Origin: Eunapius fragilis
Lineage: Eukaryota; Porifera; Demospongiae; Spongillida; Spongillidae
Length of the DNA stretch: 64,000 nucleotides
Reading direction: 5' to 3'
Assembly (NCBI GenBank): GCA_963681505.1
Contig: OY811991.1
Span: forward strand, 2,550,671 to 2,614,670
In this document: positions 1 to 10,131 of the stretch, in pieces
How positions within the stretch are numbered: the stretch's first letter is position 1
Layout: every line of letters starts with the position of its first letter
Notes under the pieces: model-generated
What the model was told of the DNA's origin: nothing
Database searches by the model: none
The model's input: the letters and a program-made list of their open reading frames with translations, nothing else
Translations under genes and position numbers: made by a program

Positions 1-2
1 TT

Positions 3-560
3 CCATTTCTGAGTCCAGCAGCTAGTCCTTGTGCAGCAGCTGTACATGAGGGTCTAAGCAACATGAACATAGCATGTCCTGAAAGCAAAGAAGGCATCAT
101 CGCTCTATCTGTCTTCGCAGACGTCACAGTTCCAGCTCCGGATCGCGACGGTCTCTCATCTGATCGCCTGCTCTCCAGCGAGATAGGAAGTGCAAATAAC
201 CTAATTATGTGAGTATGTGAGCTTTGATCACCTTCAGACAAGGCCATACCCGACCAACCAGTTGGGCACATAAAGCGAAAAAGCAAGGGGTTGGTATGCA
301 ATCTTAGGAGCTGGTTAGAAGCCTGGCACACGTTCATGGTCATTCGCATTCAAGTGGCGCCAGGAACTGCACTTGAACTGACCAAATACCAGGCAATAAT
401 GTGCCAACTCTTCTCTGCATACTCTAAGATGGGACAAGCTGTTCAGACAGGTTGCAGCTAGGAGTAAGTCTTCAGTTCTCAAGTGGGATGTTCTCAAGGA
501 AGACATCTTGCTTTGGTGCTCTGCACCCAACAGCAGCATTAGCAGCAGAAACAGCAGTCA
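3..560 (+). mobile_element. DIRS-like retrotransposon, decayed gag-like region
   Basis: Frames are open in pieces. Bases 3-211 are open with no clear motif. Bases 300-425 read as a segment with the pattern W-x2-AW-x8-Q..ALEL.KYQ, and from about 438 in another frame comes LFRQVAARSK followed by KWDVLKEDILLW. This succession resembles the first ORF of DIRS-type tyrosine-recombinase retrotransposons of cnidarians and sponges, as I remember the family. At least one frameshift and several stops break it. The RT-like piece at 960-1095 is probably from the same insertion. Assignment is from motif memory and is moderate. Confidence 0.5.
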
Positions 561-864
561 GGGCACCCGTCACGGACCAGCTGACTATCTCCATCTACCA
601 GGTTGTGGAGGGGATCATCCTGCAGCAGCATCTTGTCCCCACCCACGTGAGCTCCAGCGAGTATGAACATTTAGCTGGGCTGGGGGCTATCCCAAGAAGA
701 GAATGGAAAGTGGCAAGTCATCATGCACCTGTCAGCACCAGAAAGCATCATTATCAACTGCTTTATTAATAGATTATTATTATTCAATAGTGGTTGCCAT
801 GGTCACCAGTGAGGAAGAGGACGTATGCATGAGACCTCCTCAAGGTTGCTTTCCATATGTTGTT

Positions 865-971
865 GCTGAGGAGTAGGATCTACTGGACGAGGAGGTACTT
901 GACTATCCTTTGGCCTCTGCTGAGGAGTAGGATGTACTGGACGAGGAGGTACTTGACTATCCTTTGGCCTC
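865..971 (+). repeat. 53-54 bp unit tandemly duplicated
   Basis: Two adjacent, nearly identical units start with GCTGAGGAGTAGGAT and end with CTTTGGCCTCT. They differ by about one base. The repeat lies between the gag-like and RT-like parts of the DIRS-like remnant. Confidence 0.8.
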
Positions 972-1095
972 TGCTCAGCCCCAAGCATTTAAAAATCAAT
1001 TTGCCTCATCCATGCACTGGATCATGGCCAACAACTATGGAGCAGACGTTCTCCATTACTTAGACGACTTCCTATTAGTCAGTTGCATGGCACCA
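960..1095 (+). mobile_element. DIRS-like reverse transcriptase fragment with YLDD box
   Basis: One frame reads a short stretch ending ADVLHYLDDFLLVS. The HYLDDF form of the RT active-site box (motif C) is typical of DIRS/Ty3-type RT rather than of the non-LTR copies elsewhere in this window, which have WYLDDG. Only about 40 residues are recognisable, so this is a relic. Confidence 0.6.
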
Positions 1096-1099
1096 CAAG

Positions 1100-2462
1100 G
1101 GGATGTTGTATGGTTTTGTTTAGGTAGCAGATTTTGTTTAGTGTTTGTGGGATTCTGCCATCTCTGAACACACCACCTGCCTGTTGATAAGCATCTACCA
1201 CCACTGACCACTAAAGGGTCCATCACTGCAACTAGCATAACCACCCAAACTGGTCTAGTGATCTGGTTTGATGCACCATGCATATATAACTATTGAGACC
1301 AAGGTAGTAGGGTGACTCAGTCATAAGCCAGTGGCAGTGCTGAAGTCACTTGACCCACGCCAGTTCTGTACGGCACATTCTTGTACATACGTATCATTTC
1401 AATTCGTGACCGTGGGGCTTCTACCCCAATAGCCACCAAAACCATGGTCAAGATCATGGTTTGGAATGCAGGCCAACGATATGGTAGCCAGTGCTTACCA
1501 CTGGTCCCTGCTGGTTTGGTTAGCGATCACCCAGGTGTGGTAGCTGCCTGCTCCTCAGTGGGCAAGCAAACCTTTAATGTCTGGCACCGCATTTTGTCTG
1601 TAATTTGTTTGTAGTGTAATAAATTACAGAAAAATAAATAAAAGAAATCTGGTATTTTTGGCGATATCGCACTGTGTGTATCGGGCCTTAGTCTGCTTAG
1701 TGTCTGGGAGTACATGTGCACATCACAGGGAGCAATCAAAGGAAAGGAAGCATTAATTTCAAATTGTGATAGGTTCACTGGCCATCCCTTGTGATCGGTT
1801 CACTGGGCCATCCCTCGTGATTGGTTAACCGGACCACCTTGGAGCAGTTCCTTACTAGTCTGGAGTCCCAACCGATCTGTTTCACATGTTAGCCACATCA
1901 ATGTTTTGGTGCCCCTGTCATACACTTTCTGTCACATATTCAAGGTGGAACTATAACGTCACGCTTCTTAATTGTGCAATTGCAAAAAAAGAAACCTGAC
2001 TAGCACTGCGGTGCATTTTTGTCTAGACTTTTGGCCTACAGTACTACTGCTTGTTTATGACCAACTTTTATATTTGGCTCTGTGTAGCACAGAACAATTC
2101 AAATTGGAGAAGTGTCTTACACAAACTATACCCAATTCAGTAGTACTCAATAAATGATTAATGTCACTGCAAACTTGATTACACCCCTAAAGAGGTGTTG
2201 GGGGTGTGGTTCTCATTTTTATGCCCATTCCACTTATTGCTTGTGGAAGTGAGAGCATTGAGACATACTTCTAGATTGTAGCTCCTGTTCTGTTTCCAAT
2301 ATATATAAGTTCAAATAATAAAGGCTTGTTTGCTTGTCATGATGTGTAAATCATTGAGAAAACATCAGTTGTTTATCAAAATTTGTGATAGAGAGATATT
2401 GTTCCTTATCCGTGTGTATTAGTATATTCATATTTCTCCCCTTTCTGTTGGTTGCTTTGCAG
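1100..2462. other. Non-coding stretch upstream of the PITP exons
   Basis: I see no convincing exon here. A three-fold degenerate repeat of about 27 bp (GGTTCACTGG-CCATCCCT) lies at about 1768-1835. The last 60 bases are the pyrimidine-rich end of an intron leading to the acceptor at 2461-2462. Earlier PITP exons must lie outside the window. Confidence 0.5.
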
Positions 2463-3157
2463 GATGCCTCACAGCCAATAATGTGTGCTTACAAGCTGGT
2501 CACGTGTGAGTTCAAGTGGTTTGGCCTTCAAGGAACTGTGGAGAGTCGAATCCAGAAGGCCTATCCCCGTCTTTTTCGCAACTTCCATCGCCAAGTGTTC
2601 TGCTGGCTCGATCAGTGGTATGGGCTAACCATAGATGACATCAGAAGACTTGAAGAGCAGACCAAAAAGGAGTTAGATGAGGTTTGTTTTAGTCACGTTC
2701 AGAAACGTTGTGGGTTCTCTAGTTGTACTGTAAAGTCGCGATTAGATGCCATGGTCTCTGATCGGGACAAAAAATACCCCTGCAGAAAACCCAGCAGTGT
2801 CGTAGCGGCATACCATGGCCTCGTCAGGTTTTTAGATTGCAGTCCTCAATGGTCCAAGCATGTATGCAGTCTTTAATCGCGATTACAGTAGTGCAGGTAT
2901 TTCCATGGGAAGTGTTCAAGTCATCCACACTAGCATAATTTGTAGTCTGAATAAGCATCCAATTGCAGGTTTGCAATATGTTTGGGAAGATTATAATACT
3001 AGTACTGTTTACTATGTAGTAATCATTAGGTGTAGATAATTAGACTTTGCTGTGGCTTAGCGGTAGCTGACATTTCTCTGTGCACGTTATTAATTGTGTC
3101 AATCATTCACTTCAGCAAAGGCATCAAGGTGAGGTGCGTGGCACAAGTGAACAGTAG
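2463..3157 (+). CDS. PITPNA: Class I phosphatidylinositol transfer protein, last two exons (partial)
   Basis: Exon 2463-2681 (phase 0, acceptor TTTGCAG, donor GAG/GTTTGT) codes for [15 protein letters not shown], then a run matching the C-terminal third of PITP alpha/beta: [17 protein letters not shown] and [14 protein letters not shown]. The final exon 3116-3157 (acceptor CACTTCAG) adds 13 residues, including EVRGTS, and a TAG stop; this matches the short C-terminal tail of PITP beta. The family carries phosphatidylinositol and phosphatidylcholine between membranes in the cytosol. The exposed Trp-Trp pair used by vertebrate PITP alpha to dock on membranes is Trp-Phe here. Alpha and beta cannot be told apart from this part; an invertebrate may have only one class I gene. 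N-terminal exons are upstream of the window. Confidence 0.92.
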
Positions 3158-3639
3158 TAGCTGATAAAACCTAACATTATAATGTTGAGAAATTATGTTC
3201 AGATGAATGTTTTGTACTTACAAAGGGCTTTTTTTTCTCTCCTGGTTTTGTATGTGTGAACTCATCAATGATTATATTAATTTACTTGTTTGTGTCAAAG
3301 GGAATCAATGTCGATTGTATCAGTTGTTTGCAATACACTTGAAGGATTGAAGCCTACGTTAATAGTACAACAAGGGGGGGGGGGGGGGGGGGGGAATAAG
3401 CATCAATTTTGCTGGTTATTTCATATTTCTTTCAAACAAATTCAATGTAATATTTCAAACAACAGCTCACAAGATCATGCATGGTAACAATAACTTATGT
3501 GAACATCAGATTGGACAGGTCAACAGTTCATGGGCGGAGTGATTAAAAAATTAACTTCATGATTTTAATGTATATTCATCAAAGCTAATGATGACAAACA
3601 TGAGCAGCTCATAGACGACCGCATCCAATTTTTCGCATA
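3158..3639 (+). other. PITP 3' UTR / downstream region with G21 run
   Basis: No gene is seen. A run of 21 G occupies 3374-3394. AT-rich sequence follows; the true poly(A) site cannot be fixed. Confidence 0.5.
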
Positions 3640-3868
3640 GGGCTGTGGCTAATAGTAGGAACTCCCTGACCAGGATGGTTCTGGCGATGGAATGAACCAG
3701 GGCCATATTCAACCCGCCGTAAATCTGAAGACTTGGGGGAAGACTGGTGCATGGCCCAGGTAGGACACCTGCTTGAGAAGGTATCATGTGCCTGCTTGCC
3801 CCAATTATCATACGTCTCCACTGTCAATGGAATACATGACCAGCCCAACTCTTGGCATTTGGGTTGGG
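3640..3868 (-). mobile_element. Family A RLE retrotransposon, 3' fragment (A1)
   Basis: Read on the minus strand it encodes the conserved C-terminal domain found in every family A copy: W-CIPL-VE-Y--WGKQAHDTF, then YG-LN--LV-SIARTIL. It is shifted between two frames. Closest in reading to copy A25 at 55.2 kb (both have GKQAHDTF). Its 5' side runs straight into a G24 run at 3866-3889. Confidence 0.75.
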
Positions 3869-3889
3869 GGGGGGGGGGGGGGGGGGGGG
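3866..3889 (+). repeat. G24 homopolymer
   Basis: Uninterrupted run of 24 G bases, next to the truncated 5' end of retroelement copy A1. Confidence 0.97.
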
Positions 3890-4419
3890 TTCATCGCTAA
3901 CCTTTACCAAATAAGGTAAAGGTCAGCCATGAAATAATTTTTGGAAACGCCCCTTACCTACGGCCATGTGCAAGGGCACTCACTCTATATGGCAGAGCAG
4001 AGAGTGGTGAAGTGATACACTAATCACAAGGCATTACCTAAAATCCATGGACCTATGCGCATGCATTTAAGAACACAGAGTGTTCTCCAGCTGGAGCAAC
4101 AACAAATTTACTGGCCGCCTCGTTGACACATTTCAAGCTGAGTTTTGTTTTTGGGCACTTCTCTCGGCGGCAAGGTTTGCTTCTGCGTGGGTTGTCATAC
4201 CGTTCCTTTTAGCAGCTAGCTCTGGCACTGGATTTTCGTGATAACGTACGCACAGTGTACCCTCTTTGTGTTTCTCGAGAAGCACCATAGCTATTGTGTA
4301 CATTTAATTATCACCATATATGGTATTGTCAGTGCCAGTGATGAAAAATTCTATTCCCCCGGGATTCCCCCCACCTCCCGTTTAATTTAATACGCTATCG
4401 TTATTAAACGAGGGATCGG
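3890..4419 (+). other. Upstream region of the 428-aa membrane protein gene
   Basis: No coding exon is seen. The stretch should contain the promoter and 5' UTR of the gene starting at 4420. I see no clear TATA box at the expected distance; the nearest TA-rich words are at about 4312-4325 and 4381-4395. Confidence 0.4.
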
Positions 4420-5706
4420 ATGCCTTGTATTCCGAGGCGGTGCCATAAATATATACGGCGGGTAACGCTGACTGCTTTATTGATTCAAGGACTAACAACT
4501 GTTCTATTTGCCAATTTTGGAAATCTCAGATGCCATTGCAAAACAAATGCGGCCATTCCAGCACCTAGAGGTAACATTGAGCCGCTGATTGAGCACGAAG
4601 GAAACACGATCCACTCGCAATCGAAAGTGTCCGAGGAGAAAAGCTGGAACATTACCGACGAAGGAAGAGAAACACCGACTCTGTCGATATCGTTGGACAG
4701 TGTTCCAAATGTAGATCTACGTATACGTGAAAATGATAAAGAAAAATTAAGCGATGAAATGGTGCATATTGCAGAAAAACCTGGCGACCCGAAAGAACGG
4801 AAAGATATGACAAAAGGAGCATTATACGAGAAGCCTTATGTCAATAAAGAGCTTGTTAAAAATGGAGACGATCACATACTCACATGGTTAGTTCAATTAT
4901 TTCCGCGCATATTTGTATTGGTTTTGTGGGTCGCAGTGAGTTATGCCTTCATGATATGCGTAGAAAAACTGCGTTGCCCTTGGTTCAAATATAAGCAGGT
5001 AGTGGCATGCTTATTTGCTATTCTTTTTGCCCTTACGTATACCCTGTTTGAGAGCTACTATTTCGATAAGACGGATTGTATAATCGTGACAAAAGCCAAC
5101 CAGCAAATAGACACACTAAAAGCGAACATCAGACAAAAAGAAATGGAGTATAGTCAGTCAATTCACCAGTGCAACATGTCGCTGCGGAATGCTAGTAAGC
5201 GGCTAGGTGAGTATGCTGTGGAGCTTGAAAACTGCACCAAGATGCAAGAGGACTGGTGCAGAGAAAATGTAAAGAAAGTAATTGTCAAAATAACGAATTA
5301 TACAAGAACTGTGACTGAAGAGAATGCCAATATCAGTCGACTGTTATTAAGTGAGATGAAGAGAAACATTTCCCAGCAGGACGAGATGATTTCGCAAAAA
5401 GATAAAGCAATTGCCGAACTCACCAAACAGCAAGAGTCAGAGCTAGGTAAGATGCAGACAGATGTGGAAAAGCTAAAGTTGGACATTAGAAGAAAGGAAA
5501 GTGAGCTGGGTAGCAGGAATAATGAACTGCGATATGTGCAAGATCGTAACGGGGAGCTCAATAATCAGATCATTCAACTGCAGAGGGAGATTAAAAGGAA
5601 GGAAGAGGAACTGCAATGGTTTAAAAATGTACTATATATAATGATGGGACTCGTGGTGCTGCTATGCATATGCTTTTGTTTATCCAGAACAAATGAGCGT
5701 GCCTAG
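4420..5706 (+). CDS. Intronless multi-pass membrane protein with luminal coiled coil, unknown function
   Basis: A 428-residue frame with no introns. Hydrophobic segments lie at about residues 14-34 (after a basic start, signal anchor-like), 161-181, 190-211 and 402-421. Residues 226-402 are a long charged coiled coil rich in K/E/Q with heptad character. Seven N-x-S/T sequons (about N77, 252, 257, 271, 293, 304, 316) lie mostly in the segment between the third and fourth hydrophobic helices, which suggests that this loop faces the ER lumen or cell exterior; the two ends would then be anchored and the coil tethered at both sides. The tail ends NERA. An AATAAA at 5857-5862 lies 150 bases after the stop. 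I do not recognise the family. The intact length and consistent codons argue for a real gene; a retrocopy or lineage-specific orphan is possible. Confidence 0.7.
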   Translation: MPCIPRRCHKYIRRVTLTALLIQGLTTVLFANFGNLRCHCKTNAAIPAPRGNIEPLIEHEGNTIHSQSKVSEEKSWNITDEGRETPTLSISLDSVPNVDLRIRENDKEKLSDEMVHIAEKPGDPKERKDMTKGALYEKPYVNKELVKNGDDHILTWLVQLFPRIFVLVLWVAVSYAFMICVEKLRCPWFKYKQVVACLFAILFALTYTLFESYYFDKTDCIIVTKANQQIDTLKANIRQKEMEYSQSIHQCNMSLRNASKRLGEYAVELENCTKMQEDWCRENVKKVIVKITNYTRTVTEENANISRLLLSEMKRNISQQDEMISQKDKAIAELTKQQESELGKMQTDVEKLKLDIRRKESELGSRNNELRYVQDRNGELNNQIIQLQREIKRKEEELQWFKNVLYIMMGLVVLLCICFCLSRTNERA

Positions 5707-5851
5707 AATTGAACATGTATTACAGCCCTCGCATATTCAGTTTGGATTTTAGCTCTTCAGTGTTCATCATATTCTGTTTAACTGCATGGCTCTATGGCTA
5801 TATATATATATATATAAATGGGACAGTTCACGCTAAAATGTCCCCTCGCTA

Positions 5852-5956
5852 GATATAATAAAAGCTCGCCGTTTGATACGCTATAAAAATGTTTATGTAT
5901 AACTTCCCGAACGATACCGACCTAGTACATACAATTTGCAGTACATCCTACCTCGA
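5852..5956 (+). repeat. 105-bp direct repeat, copy 1
   Basis: Begins ATAATAAAAGCTCGCCG and ends GTACATCCTACCTCGA. A second copy of 107 bp lies at 6950-7056. The two flank a region with a retroelement end and a hairpin. The AATAAA inside may serve as poly(A) signal of the preceding gene. Confidence 0.85.
5857..5862 (+). promoter_or_regulatory. Candidate poly(A) signal AATAAA
   Basis: First canonical hexamer after the stop codon at 5706, 151 bases downstream. Confidence 0.5.
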
Positions 5957-6117
5957 AATATGAAGTCAGAATGCGTATTGTTCGCCACATGAGACACATA
6001 CATAGCGCTCTACTTATAGCCGCATGCTTCCCATTTGACTCTGCCCATTTGACTTTGACCGCTATGGGAAAAGAAAAATGATTATAAATTATTTTATTCA
6101 TTATTGGCAACGTAGAC

Positions 6118-6345
6118 CAGGCCAATGATGAAAAGTGCTCAGCTCTAGGGTGGGTCTCAACCCCTCTAGCAGTTGATTCCTATGGAGCTTGGGGCAAAGA
6201 GGCTTTGTTTTTTTCTTGCACAGGTTGCAGCTAGGCTTGCAATTCACAAGTCCCTGCCAAAGTCACAGGCATCTTTCGACCTGTTCTCTAACTTAAGCAT
6301 TTACTTAATAAGAGCGAATGCCAGAGCCATTCTCTGAAGAGTATA
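6118..6345 (+). mobile_element. Family A RLE retrotransposon, 3' fragment (A2)
   Basis: Plus-strand frames read ANDEKCSALGWV, then DSYGAWGKEA, and later the ECQSHSL-type remnant of the ARAIL end. These are the C-terminal blocks shared by all family A copies, with one frameshift. It is one of only two copies in the window on the plus strand (the other is A23). Confidence 0.75.
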
Positions 6346-6671
6346 GAGCCGAACCTGTCTGTTACTGTATAGGTGTTTGATGTGTATTTATGCTAGTAAT
6401 TTCTGTTATTTTAGAATCATATAATACTAATAAAAATGTTTATTCATTTAGAGTACTGATTTGGTATTGTATTATATACACATTTAAAACTAAGGTATGC
6501 AAATCAATTCAATTAAAAACAGTTCTACACTCTGTGGGATGATGGCTTTTGCTCTTATTAGGCAGATGCTTAAGTTGGAAAAACGTTGCTAGGCAATGAC
6601 AAGTGGCGGGTGAATATGGCTCTAAAGCATGTTTGTGATGATATGTATTATTCTTCGACAAAAAAAAATAT

Positions 6672-6947
6672 AGTGAAAAAACATTCAGTCTCTAATGAGA
6701 AAGTTGGTGGATATGGAATTGGAGGCAAATGTGGTGTAAAAACGAAAAGAACAAGGTTTTGGGAAAAGAAAAATGAGACAAAAATTCTATATTGAGCACA
6801 TGTAGATGCTACAAAAGAAGTGCTGAATATAGGATTTTTGTCTCATTTTTCTTTTCCAAAAACCTTGTTCCCTTCCTTTTTACACCCCCTTTGCCTCCAA
6901 TTCTTATGCCCCATCACCTTTCTCGTTAGAGAATGTTTTTCTTTACT
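6672..6947. repeat. Long inverted repeat (hairpin), 123-bp arms, 30-bp loop
   Basis: Arm 6672-6794 and arm 6825-6947 are reverse complements with roughly 80-85% identity by eye, including a long perfect core around TTCTTTTCC/GGAAAAGAA and CTCATTTTTC/GAAAAATGAG. The loop is 6795-6824. It ends 2 bp before copy 2 of the 105-bp direct repeat. A transcript would fold into a long hairpin RNA; a foldback transposon or MITE is the other reading. Confidence 0.85.
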
Positions 6948-6949
6948 TG

Positions 6950-7056
6950 TATAATAAAAGCTCGCCGTTTGATACAATATATACAGTTTGTATAACTTCC
7001 CGAATGATTAACGCTAACGACCTAGTACTTACAATTTGCAGTACATCCTACCTCGA
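6950..7056 (+). repeat. 105-bp direct repeat, copy 2
   Basis: Near match to 5852-5956, with a few base changes and about 2 extra bases in the middle. Confidence 0.85.
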
Positions 7057-7098
7057 TGGCACATACATTTACCGATATATTTACCGATTATAATTATA

Positions 7099-7366
7099 TC
7101 AAAATCGGTAGATATCCATATCCTATAGCTGTTGGTTTGACCTGTTGGTTAATTTTTACTTCCGGTTGCGAAGATATAGCTGTGCGTGCAAATTTTCCCC
7201 TCGCGCCAGGCAACCCTGTCCCATCACATGTATGCATGGTGGCGGGTGCGTAAATCATTGGCACGAATCGAGCGGGAAAATGTGCACATACTTTGCACAG
7301 CTATATCTTCGCAACGGGTAGAGTAAAAATAGCGACAGGACTCTTCGTATATACCGATTTTGAAGC
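7099..7366. repeat. Second inverted repeat (foldback), ~105-bp arms
   Basis: Arms at about 7099-7206 and 7264-7366. The perfect core is GTTGCGAAGATATAGCTGTG with its reverse complement near 7293-7314; the outer parts match less well (AAAATCGGTA / TACCGATTTT). It directly follows copy 2 of the 105-bp direct repeat. Confidence 0.75.
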
Positions 7367-8061
7367 GATTTGGACTCTCCTGCAGAAGGATATTGAAATA
7401 CAAGTTTTGAAGCCCTTGCCCTTTGTATGTACCGTACGGAGAGGCCCTAAAGGACAGAAACAAAACGTGCCATCGAGAAATAGTGCGGTAGGATGTGCGC
7501 GTATAATCGTTCGAAAGGCACGAAAGAACGCGTACGAACACTTTTATATAACTATAACTCAGGATTGAAATTACTTAAAACAGCTTGATTTCTTTAACAG
7601 TAATTAGCCAAATACCAACAATCCAGTTAGATTTCCCTATTATTGTAAGCGGTTAGGTAATTGTATCCAAACCCTCATCATAAATCAAAACACTCGCGGT
7701 GCTAAAGCTCGCTGACTATTAACAGTTATCAAGTATACAATGAGCGATAATTGATTTTAATACCTACTAATAAATAATAAATAAATAAGATAATTGATTC
7801 TTATACCTACTAATATTAAGTAACACAAGATCTTGATATGCGGTGGAACACACTGATTATAAGTTACTGAGTTATTAACATTTACGACCATACTTCTGCC
7901 TGATGTTAGGAGACATTCCTTTGGTCCACCTAGCTGCCTCCATGTCATATAAGAACACATGTACTGATGGATACCTGGTTCTATGGGAAGAGGGGAGGGG
8001 AGGGGGGATAATTTGCATGAGTTATTAATATTAAGGTTGAAGTTATTCTTTTCTGGATTTT
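7367..8061. other. AT-rich intergenic stretch
   Basis: No gene is seen. A short duplicated AT-rich phrase (ATACCTACTAAT) occurs at about 7760 and 7803. Confidence 0.5.
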
Positions 8062-9090
8062 TTTTTCAGCTATTATTATCATTAACATGAATATACTGTA
8101 ACAACACTGATTAAATACAAAGTTCAGCTCTAAGGTAGACTAGCTATCCTAGAGAGGATAGCTGTAGCATTAGCCCTGACCAGGTGAAGATTCAGTCGGC
8201 CATAGATCTCATTAAGTACGATTGACTTTGGCCGACACATGGAGGTGGCAAGTCTAGAGGTTACAGAGGAGATAATGGCAGTGGCTTCTTTTCCCCAAGC
8301 TCCATAGGTTTTGACGACCATAGGGACACATACCCATCCTAGATCTGAACACTTGGGGTCATTGGCGTGGTGTTTCCTAGACTCAGTGGCCCGGGCAGCA
8401 GCTGTGGCCGACACTCCTGCTTCCAATAAAATAACAGAGTTTAGTGGTGAGGTGATGGACAAATTCAATGCTGCAGTTCTGCCCAAAAACCAGATAGGAA
8501 GGAGTATGTCAGCTGGACGGGTCTTACCGTGGTCTCTACTTAAGTTGTTGCTGACTTCCACCTTAACCCCTATGTGAGCCGGACGACATGTCTCCACCAG
8601 GATGTCCCTAATCATATTATGTCGAGTTACCACGTCTCCACCATACTTGCAAGTAACTGCATGGTGGCCAAAGTGGTCAAGTGTATTACCTGGGCATAGT
8701 GCATATGTGGAGCCCTCTGAAACATCAAGGCCAAGCCACCATTTGATGTCTACCTGGAAAACAGGAGGATCCATGTGAAACCCTAAGCTCTCAGAGGGCA
8801 CAACTGAAAGCCAGGATGCTGCATGGGGAGAGGAAACTGACAAAAGACGTGCTTTGTCTGCTACTGAAGATGAGTTCAGCAGTAAGTTGAAGACATGGTC
8901 ATCTAACTTACCAGAAAGGGATTTCTGATATACTGGTGTAGTGAGGAGAGACTTGACACTGAAAGCTGAGCCTGCTGCCAAGCTGTATCGGATGTGTCAA
9001 CGCCAATGCATTGACAGAAGGACATTCTGATGTCATCATCAATAAGAGCAAAGGCTTTACATGTAAGAGTTGGTGGAATATTATTAAAAC
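8062..9090 (-). mobile_element. Family A RLE retrotransposon, 3' part with open RLE frame (A3)
   Basis: A minus-strand frame at 8130-8981 (283 aa) contains a linker with LLSVSSPHAASWLSVVPS, then WWLGLD, the CCHC-like knuckle (first Cys pair degraded to CPG with an upstream A), GHHAVTC, VVTRHN, and RPADIL followed by LNLSITSPL in place of the usual FD/LD-VTSPL. It then has the conserved C-terminal GWVCVPM-V--YGAWGKEA and YGRLNLHLVRANATAILSR. The acidic residue of the second catalytic block is Asn here, so the nuclease is probably dead. Further 5' sequence to 9090 (DDDIR--F..DTSDTAWQQAQLS) is in a shifted frame. Its tail side is TAATGATAATAATAG at about 8078-8092. Confidence 0.9.
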
Positions 9091-9602
9091 AATACATGTA
9101 AACACAAAGTACACCATGAAAATCAAATAACTTAATATAACTTTAATATGTGTCACTGTCCTCAAAAACAAGACAATATTTGCCAGATGCCCAGGACTGA
9201 GACAGCGTTGCCCCACTGTACAGCAACGGCGAGGCCCTGAAGTAGATAAGAAAAGGACTGCACTTTTAAAATAACCATCACCAATTGTATTAGTGAATAA
9301 AAAACACATTTGATTTGGTAATTGCTTATCTAATGGTGTTATTAGAACTCAGTTAATTAAAATTGTAGTGGTCATTTAAGTTTGATTTGTTGTTTTGAAT
9401 ATTAACTAGTAAAACCATACTTTTTTCAAACTTTCAGTTATTCTGCAATTTATAAATCATGTCATTAGTTAAACGTTGTCAAAAATAATTGCAAGCTATT
9501 TGATTTTATCTTTTGAACTGTATGCGGTTCATATATGACTAAAATGTGGTTATTGTACATTCACATAGATTGACAATCCTATCTACTTTATCCATAGATA
9601 TT
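9091..9602. other. AT-rich intergenic stretch
   Basis: No gene or repeat is recognised between copy A3 and the MITE at 9605. Confidence 0.5.
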
Positions 9603-9604
9603 AT

Positions 9605-10131
9605 AGTAGAGGGATTGGAAACGGCGCACGTGAGCCTAGACGCCTATACTTCATGGAATCTCCTATCCGCGCACTTACTAATTGAGTGTTGATTGAGTGT
9701 CTAGCTATCCTCCCCCTTTGTTTTTTTAGCTGCGTTGAAACCAGTTACAGATGTTGATTCCTTGCTGTGAGTAGGCTTCAGGAACGTTTGTATTTTTGTT
9801 ATATGACGTACAGAAGGGAAGATATGGTATATTTCGCGCATAGCCTCTGACAACAAACTTGCGGGTGTTTCGGCCTAGTAGATTACTTTCGGTGCCTTTT
9901 TTAAGTAAAAGAGATGGTGGTCACGTTTATACACTGCAACGTGTAGTTTTTGCGATGTTTGTTAACTCAATCTTGCCCTAGTAAACCGTCATCTATATTT
10001 TGTCAGAGATCATATATAGGTCTCTGATTTTGTTCACGACCATACTCAGTACTCCAAATATAATAGTGCCCGAATGTGCGTATTGCCGGTGTTAATTAGT
10101 GTTGATTGGGCTCGTTTCCAATCCCTCTACT
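9605..10131. mobile_element. MITE-like element, 19-bp terminal inverted repeats
   Basis: AGTAGAGGGATTGGAAACG at 9605-9623 is the exact reverse complement of 10113-10131. If the ends are taken as GAGGGATTGGAAACG, both sides are flanked by TA, the target duplication of Tc1/mariner elements. It is about 525 bp and has no transposase frame, so it is non-autonomous. Sub-terminal TTGATTG/GTTGATTGGG words occur at both ends. Confidence 0.8.

Noticed and set aside
5852-7056. 105-bp direct repeats as LTRs of a miniature retrotransposon
   Set aside because: No TG...CA ends, no primer-binding site and no polypurine tract were seen; kept only as a direct repeat.
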